A program made the translations under genes and the position numbers. The notes under the pieces are model-generated. The model ran no database searches. It saw only the letters and a list, made by a program, of their open reading frames with translations, and had not been told where the DNA came from. This document shows, one piece after another, positions 46,794-54,871 of a DNA stretch of 64,000 bases; positions within the stretch are counted from its first letter, which is position 1; each line of letters begins with the position of its first letter. The stretch comes from Halopiger goleimassiliensis (GTDB lineage Archaea > Halobacteriota > Halobacteria > Halobacteriales > Natrialbaceae): assembly GCF_000455345.1 (NCBI RefSeq), contig NZ_HG315690.1, positions 1,687,360 through 1,751,359 on the forward strand, in the 5' to 3' direction.

Positions 46794-47603
46794 ATGACTG
46801 CGAACCACGACAGCGAGTCCGGTACCGATCTCCCGATCGACGAGATCGATCGCCTCGAGGACGTCGACGTCGAGGAACCGCTCGAGACGGCCGCGTCGAT
46901 GGCGACCGACGCCGGGAAGGCGGGCCTGCTCCCGCTGGCCAGCGGCGGCCTGTTGCTGATCTCCGCGGTCAGATCGGTCGTCCGGGGCAAGTTGCGCGCC
47001 ATCCCGGTCGGACTCGCAGGATTCGCGCTGGTCCGGTACGGCCTCCGCAAGCGACGCTCGAGCGCGGACGAGGCGTCGACGTTCGAGCCGTCCACTGAGG
47101 GGATCGACGGCGGCACCGAGGGGAAGGAGGTCTCCGACGGGGCCGCGACGGCGACCGGCCATCCCGAGAACGTCGACATCGACGAGACCGGCGACATCCC
47201 CGACGAGGCCGAGTTGAGCGAGGACGACGGCGGCTCGCGGATCGAGTTCGTCGAGGACGAACCCGGCGACCGCGAGTTGCCCCACGACGAACCCGAACTC
47301 GAGGAGTCCGACGAGGACCCTCGCCGCGACGAGACCGGGTCGGACGACGACACGACCGAGATCGACCTCTCGCAGTCGTCGATGGCCGAAGAGGCGAGCG
47401 AGGCCGCCGGCCCGAGTCCCGGACAGGCCCAGCCGACCCAGACCGACGCCACCGAACCCGAAGAGACCCCCGAGGAGGACGCCTCTGACATGAAGGTCGA
47501 ACCGGACGAGGACGACGATGACGTCGAAGCCGCCGAAGCCGACGATGACGTCGACGCCGACGGGACCGACGAAGAGGACGACGCCGAGGACGAAGCGACG
47601 TAA
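46794..47603 (+). CDS. Acidic protein with one helical hairpin, unknown function
   Basis: A 269-residue protein. Residues about 35-85 contain two hydrophobic stretches (GLLPLASGGLLLISAVRSVV; AIPVGLAGFALVRYGLRKR) and the remaining 180 residues are a low-complexity tail of Glu, Asp, Thr and Pro (SEDDGGSRIEFVEDEP; DEDDDDVEAAEADDD). Probably membrane-attached with a disordered cytoplasmic tail. No known domain seen. Confidence 0.6.
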   Translation: MTANHDSESGTDLPIDEIDRLEDVDVEEPLETAASMATDAGKAGLLPLASGGLLLISAVRSVVRGKLRAIPVGLAGFALVRYGLRKRRSSADEASTFEPSTEGIDGGTEGKEVSDGAATATGHPENVDIDETGDIPDEAELSEDDGGSRIEFVEDEPGDRELPHDEPELEESDEDPRRDETGSDDDTTEIDLSQSSMAEEASEAAGPSPGQAQPTQTDATEPEETPEEDASDMKVEPDEDDDDVEAAEADDDVDADGTDEEDDAEDEAT

Positions 47604-47624
47604 CGAGCGTTCCCCCGATCACTC

Positions 47625-48386
47625 GTGTCCGCAGGGCCACTCGGGCTCGTTCCGGCCGATCCGCTGGGCTTGCTCCGGCGCGGCCTCCATCGCCCCGGGA
47701 AGATCCCCCGCTACCTGTTCGGGCTGCTCGTCCCGTCCTCGCGCTGGGGACCGGAGTGGCGACGACGCGACGGGGTCGTCACGTTCGAACCCGGCGGCTA
47801 CGCTGCGAGTCCGCGTACCCGACCCGAGTTCGCGGCGAACCTCGCCCACGAAGTCTCGGGGCTGTGGGCACTGCTGGACGATCTCGAGGCGCACGACCTC
47901 GATCGATCGCTCGAGGTCGGCTGTGGCTACGGCCGCCTCTCGCCGTGGCTCGCCACGCGTTCCGACTGGCACGTCGCTCTCGACCCGGACGGGCGAGCGC
48001 TCGCGAACGCTACCGAACAGTACCGCGAGTGGGAACTCGAGTTCGTTCGCGGCCGCGCGGAGACCCTCCCGTGTCCGGACGACGCGTTCGACCTCGTCGT
48101 CACCTGGACGGTGCTCCAGCACGTCCCCGACGGGACGATCGGGGCGGCGACGAGCGAACTCCGGCGGGTACTCTCCCCGGACGGTCACCTCGTCTGCTGT
48201 GAACGGGTCGAACCGCCGGCAGACGACCACATCTGGCCGCGATCGATCGAGGAGTACGACCGGCTTCTCGCACCGCTGTCGCTCGTCGAGGTTCGCGACC
48301 GGCCGGTCGAACCGACCTGGAGCGACGCGATGCCGACCGACGAACCGTCGGAACGACTGCTGGCGTTTCGCGGACCGGACGGTTAG
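47625..48386 (+). CDS. Class I SAM-dependent methyltransferase
   Basis: A 253-residue methyltransferase of the type 11 group: SAM motif I LDRSLEVGCGYGRLSPWLA, acidic end of strand 2 VALDPDGRALANA, motif LPCPDDAFDLVVTWTVLQHVPD, and LRRVLSPDGHLVCCERV. Starts at GTG 47625. Six bp upstream of the glycosidase gene at 48393, so the two are likely cotranscribed. Substrate unknown; the pair suggests a glycan or osmolyte role (inference). Confidence 0.85.
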   Translation: MSAGPLGLVPADPLGLLRRGLHRPGKIPRYLFGLLVPSSRWGPEWRRRDGVVTFEPGGYAASPRTRPEFAANLAHEVSGLWALLDDLEAHDLDRSLEVGCGYGRLSPWLATRSDWHVALDPDGRALANATEQYREWELEFVRGRAETLPCPDDAFDLVVTWTVLQHVPDGTIGAATSELRRVLSPDGHLVCCERVEPPADDHIWPRSIEEYDRLLAPLSLVEVRDRPVEPTWSDAMPTDEPSERLLAFRGPDG

Positions 48387-48392
48387 CCGACG

Positions 48393-49478
48393 ATGACCGA
48401 CCTCGAGACGACCCGCTACTACGCCCGCGAACTGCGCCGTCGGCTAGCCCACTACGTCGAGAAGCGACGAGAGGGGTACCGGGATCGAGGGCCGCTCGAG
48501 CGGGCCGCGTCCGACATCCTCGCCGAGCGGGCCGACCGCGGCTTCGAGGCGGGCGGGCACTTCCGCGGGATCTGGCCGCGTGACCTCTGCTTCGCCGCTC
48601 GAGGGCTATGCGCGGCCGGCTACGGGGAGGTCGTCGGCGAGACCGCGGCGTGGCTGGTCGAGCAGATCGAGGACGTCTTCTACACCGACTTCCACGACCG
48701 GTTCCACGCCGCGACGCCGGCCGAGGGAGTCGACACCTTTCCCGCCCTGGTGCTCCTGCTCGCCGAAACCGATCGACTCGACGATCACCCCGGGACCCTC
48801 CGGGACCTCGCCGCGTTACACCGCGAGAAGTTCGTCGACGCGGAGAACGGCCTCGTCACCGGCAGCGGAAGTTCCTGGTGGGATTCGGCCGCCGCCCCCC
48901 GGGAGACGTACGACACGGCGACGTGGCTCGCCGCGATCGAACGTCTCGAGGCCCACGGCATCGAGACGGTCGTGACAGGCGAGTCCGAGCGGGTTCGAGA
49001 GGCCCTGTTCGATCGACTCTGGAACGGGTCGTACTTCGACGAGCGCCGCGACTCGTCGGTGCTGGCCTGTGACGCCAACGTCGTCCCGCTGTATCTCGGT
49101 CTTCTGGACGACGACCGCGCGGCCGCGGTCGTCGACTCCCTCGAGCGGCTCGCGACGCCCTACGGCCCGCGGATGCGCGACCGTCCGTTCTCCCCAGGGG
49201 AGGTCCATCCCTTCTTCCTCCTCCACCGGGACTACCACTATCACGTCTGGCCCTGGAACAGCCTCATGTACGCCATCGGGCTTCGCCGGTACGGGTACGA
49301 CGCGCGGGCCCGCCGGGAGATGGACCGCCTCGTGGGGCTGCTCGCTCCCTACGGAAACTTCCTCGAGGTCTGTACGCTCGAGGGCACTCCGTACGTGAAA
49401 TGCGGCTACGCGAGCGCCGAGGATTTCACCGTCGCCGCGGCGCTGTGGACGGAGTACCGGACCGAGTGGGAGCGCTAA
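48393..49478 (+). CDS. Six-hairpin (alpha/alpha) glycosidase-like protein
   Basis: A 361-residue helical protein. GGHFRGIWPRDLCFAARGLCAAG, VDTFPALVLLLAE, GLVTGSGSSWWDSAAAPRETYDTATWLAAIERL, FLLHRDYHYHVWPWNSLMYAIGLRRYG and TLEGTPYVKCGYASAEDFTVAAAL match the alpha/alpha six-barrel of glycogen-debranching/glucoamylase-type enzymes, with candidate catalytic acids in WPRD and E(D) near the end. Cytoplasmic, no signal peptide. Substrate cannot be fixed. Confidence 0.72.
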   Translation: MTDLETTRYYARELRRRLAHYVEKRREGYRDRGPLERAASDILAERADRGFEAGGHFRGIWPRDLCFAARGLCAAGYGEVVGETAAWLVEQIEDVFYTDFHDRFHAATPAEGVDTFPALVLLLAETDRLDDHPGTLRDLAALHREKFVDAENGLVTGSGSSWWDSAAAPRETYDTATWLAAIERLEAHGIETVVTGESERVREALFDRLWNGSYFDERRDSSVLACDANVVPLYLGLLDDDRAAAVVDSLERLATPYGPRMRDRPFSPGEVHPFFLLHRDYHYHVWPWNSLMYAIGLRRYGYDARARREMDRLVGLLAPYGNFLEVCTLEGTPYVKCGYASAEDFTVAAALWTEYRTEWER

Positions 49479-49575
49479 TCGCGGGACGGCCGGCCGTCGG
49501 TCGGCAGGTTCCGGGCCAACCCTCTTTTCGGGGAGGGATGTAGGGAGGCGAAACGCGCCCGTTCTGAGCGAACCC

Positions 49576-51291
49576 ATGAGTGAAACACCGCAACGCGAAC
49601 GGCCGAGCATCGATCCGGAGTACGACCACCGGCGGGAGGACAGCGTCGACGAGGCGGAACTCGAGTCGCTGCTGGCGGACTACGCGCTCGCTCGGGACGA
49701 CCACGAGAACGCCCCGGCGTTCGTCATCCGGCCGGACGACGTCCAGGAGGTGCTGACGCTGTTGCGCGAGGAGTCGGGGTTCGATCACCTCTCGTGTATC
49801 ACCCCACAGGAGTACGAGGACCGCTACGAGTCGATCCTCCACCTGACGAAGTACGATCAACGCCAGCACGAGGTGACGCTGGTCGTTCAGCTCCCACAGG
49901 ACGACCCGGTCTGTCAAAGCGCAGAACCCGTCTATCGGACCGCGGACTGGCACGAGCGCGAGGCCTACGATCTGGTCGGCATCGAGTACGAGGGCCACCC
50001 GGACCTCCGGCGGATCCTGCTGCCCGACTCCTGGCAGGGCCACCCGCTCGCGCTCGACTACGACCAGCAGAAACCCCAGATCGTCGAATTCGCCGAACAC
50101 CGGAACCCGCTCGAGCCGGATCGACGCGTGGAGGCCGACCCGGACGCCGACGAGCCCGTACCGGAGTCGGACACGATGTTGCTCAACATCGGCCCACACC
50201 ACCCGGCGACCCACGGCGTGTTGCACCTGAAGACGATCCTCGACGGCGAGACGGTCGCCGACGTCGACCCCGACGTGGGTTATCTCCACCGCTGCGAGGA
50301 GCAGATGTGCCAGAACGGCACCTACCGCCACCAGATCATCCCCTACGCCGATCGGTGGGACTACACCTCGAACCTGCCCAACGAGTGGGCCGTCGCTCGT
50401 GCGATCGAGGACATCGCGGACATCGAGGTCCCGCCGTACGCCCAGGTGCTGCGGACGATGTCGACCGAACTCGCGCGGATGCTCGGCCACTTCCTCGCGC
50501 TGGGAACGTTCGCGCTGGACGTCTACGGGGAGTTCACCGCCATCTTCCAATATGCCTTCCGCGACCGCGAGGTCGTCCAGGACATCATGGAGGACCTGAC
50601 CGGCCAGCGGATGATGTTCTACTACTTCCGGCTGGGCGGGGTCGCCTGGGACCTGCCCGAACCCCGCGAGGAGTTCATCGAGAAAACGCGGGACTTCCTC
50701 GACGAACTCCCCGCGAAACTCGACGAGTACCACGACCTCGTCGTCACCAACGAGATCTTCCGCCTGCGAACGGTCGACACCGGCGTCCTCGAGCCCGAGG
50801 TAGCCAAATCCTACGGCTGTACGGGTCCGGTCGCCCGCGCGTCGGGCATCGACTACGACCTGCGACGCGACGATCCCTACGGCTACTACGAACACCTCGA
50901 CTGGGACGTCGTCACGCGGGACGGCTGTGACAACCACGCGCGCGTCCTCGTCCGCATGGAGGAGATCGAGGAGTCCGCGAAGATCGTCCAGCAGTGTCTC
51001 GACCTGCTCGAGGACTGGCCCGAATCCGAGCGCACCGTCCAGAGCAACGTCCCGCGGACGCTCAAACCCGACGCGGGCGTCGAAACCTACCGCGCGGTCG
51101 AAATCGCGAAGGGCGAACTCGGCATCTACGTCCGTTCCGACGGCTCGAACTCGCCGGCCCGGTTCAAGATCCGCAGCCCCTGTTACCACAACCTCTCGGC
51201 GCTGCCCGAGATGGCCGAAGGCGAGTACGTCCCCGACCTGATCGCCTCGCTGGGCAGCCTGGACATCGTCCTCGGGAGCGTCGACCGGTAG
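49576..51291 (+). CDS. NADH-quinone oxidoreductase subunit CD-like protein
   Basis: A 571-residue NuoC-NuoD fusion: the first 190 residues are the 30-kDa subunit (YRTADWHEREAYDLVGIEYEGHPDLRRILLPDSWQGHPL), and the rest the 49-kDa subunit (LNIGPHHPATHGVLHLKTILDGE, DVGYLHRCEEQMCQNGTYRHQIIPYADRWDY, RMMFYYFRLGGVAWDLP, FKIRSPCYHNLSALPEM, GSLDIVLGSVDR). The quinone-site residues are kept. No nuoA, B, H or other subunit genes are beside it, so it is an extra or displaced copy. Confidence 0.88.
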   Translation: MSETPQRERPSIDPEYDHRREDSVDEAELESLLADYALARDDHENAPAFVIRPDDVQEVLTLLREESGFDHLSCITPQEYEDRYESILHLTKYDQRQHEVTLVVQLPQDDPVCQSAEPVYRTADWHEREAYDLVGIEYEGHPDLRRILLPDSWQGHPLALDYDQQKPQIVEFAEHRNPLEPDRRVEADPDADEPVPESDTMLLNIGPHHPATHGVLHLKTILDGETVADVDPDVGYLHRCEEQMCQNGTYRHQIIPYADRWDYTSNLPNEWAVARAIEDIADIEVPPYAQVLRTMSTELARMLGHFLALGTFALDVYGEFTAIFQYAFRDREVVQDIMEDLTGQRMMFYYFRLGGVAWDLPEPREEFIEKTRDFLDELPAKLDEYHDLVVTNEIFRLRTVDTGVLEPEVAKSYGCTGPVARASGIDYDLRRDDPYGYYEHLDWDVVTRDGCDNHARVLVRMEEIEESAKIVQQCLDLLEDWPESERTVQSNVPRTLKPDAGVETYRAVEIAKGELGIYVRSDGSNSPARFKIRSPCYHNLSALPEMAEGEYVPDLIASLGSLDIVLGSVDR

Positions 51292-51405
51292 ACAGTTTCC
51301 GGACCCGTCGCGAGAACGGTCGGTTCGCTTCGTTCTCGTGACCGATCGTGTCGGCTCGAAGACGTCGGCCTGGTTCGGGCCGGCGACTCGCCGCTCGAGC
51401 CCCGG

Positions 51406-51597
51406 TTACCTGTCGTCGGCCACGCCGTCGCCGCCCTCCGCGAGGTAGGCGATGCAGTGATCGCGGGCCGCCTCGATGTGGTCGACGGTCTCGCCCGAGG
51501 CTTCGTCGGCCAGTCCGTCGAGTTTCTCGGCCAGTTGCTCGATCCGGTCGGCCTTCGGATCCGGGTCGCGCTGGGTCAGGTCGCCGTCCTGTTCCTC
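51406..51597 (-). pseudogene. 3' half of a small gene split by the tnpB element (DUF7553-like)
   Basis: Sixty-three codons, EEQDGDLTQRDPDPKADRIEQLAEKLDGLADEASGETVDHIEAARDHCIAYLAEGGDGVADDR in segments, stop at 51406. Joined to the 5' half (53046-53171) after removing 51598-53045, the frame is continuous at 105 codons. The whole resembles the short haloarchaeal DUF7553 helical proteins (a helix with KLxGLxDEAxGETxDHIExAR). Function unknown. An ATG at 51663 inside tnpB could start an 85-residue hybrid. Confidence 0.75.
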
Positions 51598-51750
51598 GTG
51601 AACCGCCTCGGGGTCAAGCCCCGAGGCTTCCCGTGGATTAGTCGGACACGCCTCGGATATCATCGGGATGATGCCCTCTCGCGGTATCCGAGGTCACGGT
51701 CGGGGCGTCCACGGCCCCCGATGCCTGCCGTCGCACCGTCCGCACTTGGG
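51598..51750 (-). ncRNA. Predicted omega RNA (TnpB guide RNA)
   Basis: By analogy with TnpB systems, and with the sense-overlapping RNAs known from haloarchaeal IS1341-type elements, an RNA should cover the 3' end of tnpB and the right-end hairpin, ending in the guide taken from flanking DNA just below 51598. The hairpin 51606-51626 and the terminal GGTTCAC are seen; the 5' border near 51750 is a guess from usual lengths. Confidence 0.5.
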
Positions 51751-52915
51751 GAAGGCTGTTGAGAGCAGGCACAGTCCAGTCTTGATGCTTCTCGATGCCT
51801 TTCACGGCGATGTTGACGCTCGCACTTCGGTCGGCGTGGTCCTGATGCTGGCACGACCGACACTTGAACCGCTTTTTGTTGCGGTTCGCTCGCTCCGTGT
51901 GTCCACACATCGGACACTGCTGACTCGTGTATTCTGGGTTAATCCACGCCGTTGGCACGCCCTCGAAAGCGGCTTTGTACGAGGCGTAGTCTTGGAGTGT
52001 ACGGAACGGCAAGTGGTGCAAGCGTCGGTTCATCCGCGTACCGTAGTCGATACTGTCGCGCATCTCCTTGAGGTCTTCAAAGACGATGCACGGTTTCTCG
52101 AACTGGTGGCTCCACGCCACGATGTGGCGGCTCACCTTGTGGAGTCGGTCACGGACGAACCGCTCTTCCCGTCCTTCCAGCGTGTCGTGTATACTCGGTT
52201 TCTGGGCGTTCTGCACCCGCTTTCGCATCGTGAAGTAGCGGTGACGCTCGAACTTGATTTCGGGGAACTGGATGACCAGCGTGTCCTCGACGCCATCTGC
52301 TGACAGCGCCGACAGTGCCACGTTGTCTTCGTTCACGTCCACGCCGATGACCGTCCGAGAGTCCTGTTTCTCTCGGACGGGACGCTCGGTATTCGTGACG
52401 GTGATGTGCAACTCGGGCGTTCCATCATGGAACAGGGCTTCTGCAGTTCCAATGATCCACTCGTCGCCAGCGAGTGCGGCCCGCAGAATGTCAAGATGGG
52501 TGTCATCGCCCTCCAACACTCCTGTGACGTGCTTGTACGGTTTGGCACTGATGCGGAACTCGATAGTGCCGTCGTCACAGAGCGTGAGGTTGTAGCCTTC
52601 CTCGTAGTTGGCTCGAAGCGGGTACGTGCCGTCTTTGGTGTGACTCGGCAGGCCGAAGTCATCGTGCTCGTGGTAGTTCTCCATCGCGCCGAGTGCTTTC
52701 GCAACGACTCGCTGTGTGGTGTTTTTCACGAGAGCGGCGTCGTCGGCCACGCGGTCGGGGATTTCATCCCAGTCCACGCCTTGCTTGGCAAGACGGATGG
52801 TTTCGTTGTACGCCCACCGCGATTCGAGCGTGGCGTCGTACAGCAGACTCTCGTTGTCACTCTGGATGTTCAGTTGGAAATCCAGCGTCTTCACGAGCGC
52901 CTGTGCATCGGTCAT
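51638..52915 (-). CDS. tnpB: RNA-guided endonuclease TnpB
   Basis: A 425-residue TnpB. RuvC residues are all present: D193 in IGVDVNEDNVALSAL, E280 in CIVFEDLKEMRDS and D362 in DHADRSASVNI. The zinc ribbon is C334-x2-C337 and C352-x2-C355 (CPMCGH...KCRSC). N-terminal OrfB helix-turn-helix-like part (LDFQLNIQSDNESLLYDATLESRWAYNETIRLAK). It should cut DNA next to the TAM as directed by the omega RNA and so help keep the element after loss. No frameshift; likely active. Short C-terminal tail past the zinc ribbon. Confidence 0.93.
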   Translation of the reverse strand: MTDAQALVKTLDFQLNIQSDNESLLYDATLESRWAYNETIRLAKQGVDWDEIPDRVADDAALVKNTTQRVVAKALGAMENYHEHDDFGLPSHTKDGTYPLRANYEEGYNLTLCDDGTIEFRISAKPYKHVTGVLEGDDTHLDILRAALAGDEWIIGTAEALFHDGTPELHITVTNTERPVREKQDSRTVIGVDVNEDNVALSALSADGVEDTLVIQFPEIKFERHRYFTMRKRVQNAQKPSIHDTLEGREERFVRDRLHKVSRHIVAWSHQFEKPCIVFEDLKEMRDSIDYGTRMNRRLHHLPFRTLQDYASYKAAFEGVPTAWINPEYTSQQCPMCGHTERANRNKKRFKCRSCQHQDHADRSASVNIAVKGIEKHQDWTVPALNSLPQVRTVRRQASGAVDAPTVTSDTARGHHPDDIRGVSD

Positions 52916-53045
52916 CTGCCTCGTCCCAGAGTAGTAGTGCGCCGTGCTTGAATGTCAGCCATCCACGGTGAAAGTAAAGCACTCACCCGAGCGTACGGCC
53001 TTCACCCTCGGGGTCAAGCCCCGAGGCACTCGGCCTGTTCCGCCT

Positions 53046-53171
53046 GTAGACGCCCGCGGTGATCGAGTTCAACTGGGTATCGATCGGTCGGTCCGCGGAC
53101 TCGGTCGCCGCCTGGAGCCGTTCGCGCACGCGTTTGAGGTGCTCGTCGGGGGACGAATCGTCGGCACTCAT
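53046..53171 (-). pseudogene. 5' half of the small gene split by the tnpB element
   Basis: ATG at 53171; 42 codons, MSADDSSPDEHLKRVRERLQ... to SITAGVY, whose last two codons GTC-TAC form the TCTAC flank of the element. Read-through into the element would add RRNRPSASGLDPEGEGRTLG and stop at 52983. With the 3' half (51406-51597) it makes a 105-residue helical protein. The insertion probably removes function. Confidence 0.75.
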
Positions 53172-53361
53172 ACGTCGATCCACGGGCCGAACGCGGAAGT
53201 GAGCGGCCCCTGAATACGGCACCCGACCCGCGACCGAAACGGCGAAACTCGCCACTTGTCTCCGGGACGACACACTCTCCGTCGTAGAAGCCGGACAGAA
53301 TTGCATCTATCTGCGACGGAATCGACAACAGTTAACTGCGACCGTCACTCGAGTCCGGACC

Positions 53362-53535
53362 ATGTCGAGCGATGGCTGGCGGCCACCCATCGATGGCGTG
53401 ACGGATCGCTGGCGGCTACTCCTCGGTGGCGTCGCGGATCGCTGGCGGGGCCTCGAGCGTGACTGCCAGAGCGTCCTCGTCGGGGCGACGATCCTCGGGC
53501 TCGTCGGTCTCCTCGACGTTCCGATTCCCTGGTGA
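53362..53535 (+). CDS. Small membrane-anchored protein upstream of YeiH transporter
   Basis: A 57-residue frame (ATG 53362, TGA 53533-53535). A Trp/Arg-rich amphipathic start with the repeated unit DRWR (GVTDRWRLLLGGVADRWRGLE) is followed by one hydrophobic helix (SVLVGATILGLVGLLDVPIPW). It ends 4 bp before the ATG of the transporter at 53540, so it is probably cotranslated and could be an accessory subunit. A GTTAAC at 53332 fits a TATA position. Confidence 0.55.
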   Translation: MSSDGWRPPIDGVTDRWRLLLGGVADRWRGLERDCQSVLVGATILGLVGLLDVPIPW

Positions 53536-53539
53536 CGCG

Positions 53540-54523
53540 ATGCAGAACCGTCGACTGCTGCCCGGCTTGGTCGCGCTTTCGATTGGTGCACTTCTCACGC
53601 GGGGGGTCGCCGATGCGGTCGGCGTCAATTCCCTCCTGCTCGCGATCGCACTCGGCGTCGTCGCGACGAACGTCGTCGGAATCCCCGAGCGCCTCGAGCC
53701 CGGCATCGCGACCCACAAGCTGTGGCTGGGCGCGGGGATCGTGCTCATGGGTGGCTCCATCTCGCTCGAGACCGTCCTCTCGGTCGGCGGGCGCGTCTTG
53801 CTGGTCGTCGTCGGCGTGACCGCGACGACGCTGTTGGTCGTCGAACTCCTCGCGCGGAACGTGTTCGCCCTGGCCGACCGGATGGGATCGCTGCTCGCGG
53901 CCGGGGCGAGCATCTGTGGCGTCTCGGCGGTGGTCGCCGTCGCTGGTTCGATTCGGGCACGCGAGGACCAGATCGCCTACGCGGCCGGGACGGTGTTGCT
54001 GTTCGACGCGCTCACGATCGTCGTCTATCCGATCGTCGGCGACCTGCTGGACCTCTCGGGGACGATCTTCGGTACCTGGGCCGGCGTCAGCATGTTCTCG
54101 ACGGGGCCCGTCGTCGCCGTCGGCTTCGCCCACTCGGAGGTCGCCGGCCAGTGGGCGACGATGACGAAGCTCTCGCGTAACGCCCTCATCGGCGTCGTCG
54201 TCCTCGTCTACGCGAGTTACTACGCCCGGTCGGCCGGCGGGGGTCGTCCCTCTCTCCGGACGCTCTGGGACGAATTCCCGAAGTTCGTCCTCGGCTTTCT
54301 CGCGCTGGCTCTCGTCGCCAGCGCGGGCGTCCTCTCCCCGGCCCAGCAGATCGCCATCGAGAACGCCTATAACTGGCTGTTCGTCCTCGCGTTCGTCGGT
54401 CTCGGCACCGAGATCCGCCTCGAGAACCTCCGTGCTGCCGGGATCACGCCCGCCGTCGTCGTCCTCCTCGCCCTCTTCGTGAGTAGCACGCTCTCGCTTT
54501 CACTGCTTCTCCTGTTGTTCTGA
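53540..54523 (+). CDS. YeiH/UPF0324 family putative sulfate exporter
   Basis: A 327-residue membrane protein with about ten helices. LLLAIALGVVATNVVGIPERLEPGI, GIVLMGGSISL, LLAAGASICGVSAVVAVAGSIRAREDQIAYAAGTVLLFD (the family signature with its SICG loop), and FVGLGTEIRLENLRAAGITPAVVVLLALF. In bacteria the family is regulated with cysteine/sulfur genes; the transported solute here is unknown. ATG 53540 gives the normal length. Confidence 0.85.
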   Translation: MQNRRLLPGLVALSIGALLTRGVADAVGVNSLLLAIALGVVATNVVGIPERLEPGIATHKLWLGAGIVLMGGSISLETVLSVGGRVLLVVVGVTATTLLVVELLARNVFALADRMGSLLAAGASICGVSAVVAVAGSIRAREDQIAYAAGTVLLFDALTIVVYPIVGDLLDLSGTIFGTWAGVSMFSTGPVVAVGFAHSEVAGQWATMTKLSRNALIGVVVLVYASYYARSAGGGRPSLRTLWDEFPKFVLGFLALALVASAGVLSPAQQIAIENAYNWLFVLAFVGLGTEIRLENLRAAGITPAVVVLLALFVSSTLSLSLLLLLF

Positions 54524-54871
54524 CCGGAACGACCGGAAACGACTTCGTGGTACCGTGTGAGGATCCGGCAACATACGTGGCAACGGTCGGTTCGAGATCC
54601 GACTCGAGACGACTCGAGACGGTCACTCGTGAGAATCGGCCGGGTACGGTGTTCGGCGTGACTCACGCCGCGGATTTCGCGGTACGGACCTCGAGCCGTT
54701 CGCCGCCATCAATGCTCGTTCCCGATGGAAATCGGAGGATCGCCGAGAGAGACGTTCGCGGGCGTGAACGACACGCACGCGGTCGTAAGTTTTGCTGACA
54801 TCGGATTCTACACTCGAGAATTGCTGGGTAGAGAGGTCATACAAGTGGTTAGCCGGTACGACGGGGTAGGC
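54524..54871. other. Intergenic region before pstS
   Basis: 348 bp without a supportable gene. A TATA-like ATACAAG at 54840-54846 lies about 28 nt before the pstS ATG and is the likely promoter. A loose TCTAC...GTAGA inverted repeat (54808-54832) is just upstream of it and could be a phosphate-regulation site; I cannot assign it further. The remainder shows nothing clear. Confidence 0.35.

Larger units (their letters stand above)
51598..53045 (-). mobile_element. IS1341-type (IS200/IS605-related) tnpB element
   Basis: A 1448-bp element carrying only tnpB, no tnpA. Minus-strand left end AGGCGGAACAGG at 53045, right end GGTTCAC at 51598. Each end holds the same 21-bp palindrome (8-bp arms CCTCGGGG/CCCCGAGG, loop TCAAG) at 51606-51626 and 53006-53026, exactly 1400 bp apart and in direct orientation. 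Left flank TCTAC (minus strand) is the predicted TAM. Boundaries are set by restoration of the host reading frame and agree with both solo copies. Confidence 0.9.

Noticed and set aside
51406-51663. 85-codon frame taken as a normal gene
   Set aside because: Its first 22 codons come from the end of the tnpB element; the native gene is restored only by joining to 53046-53171.
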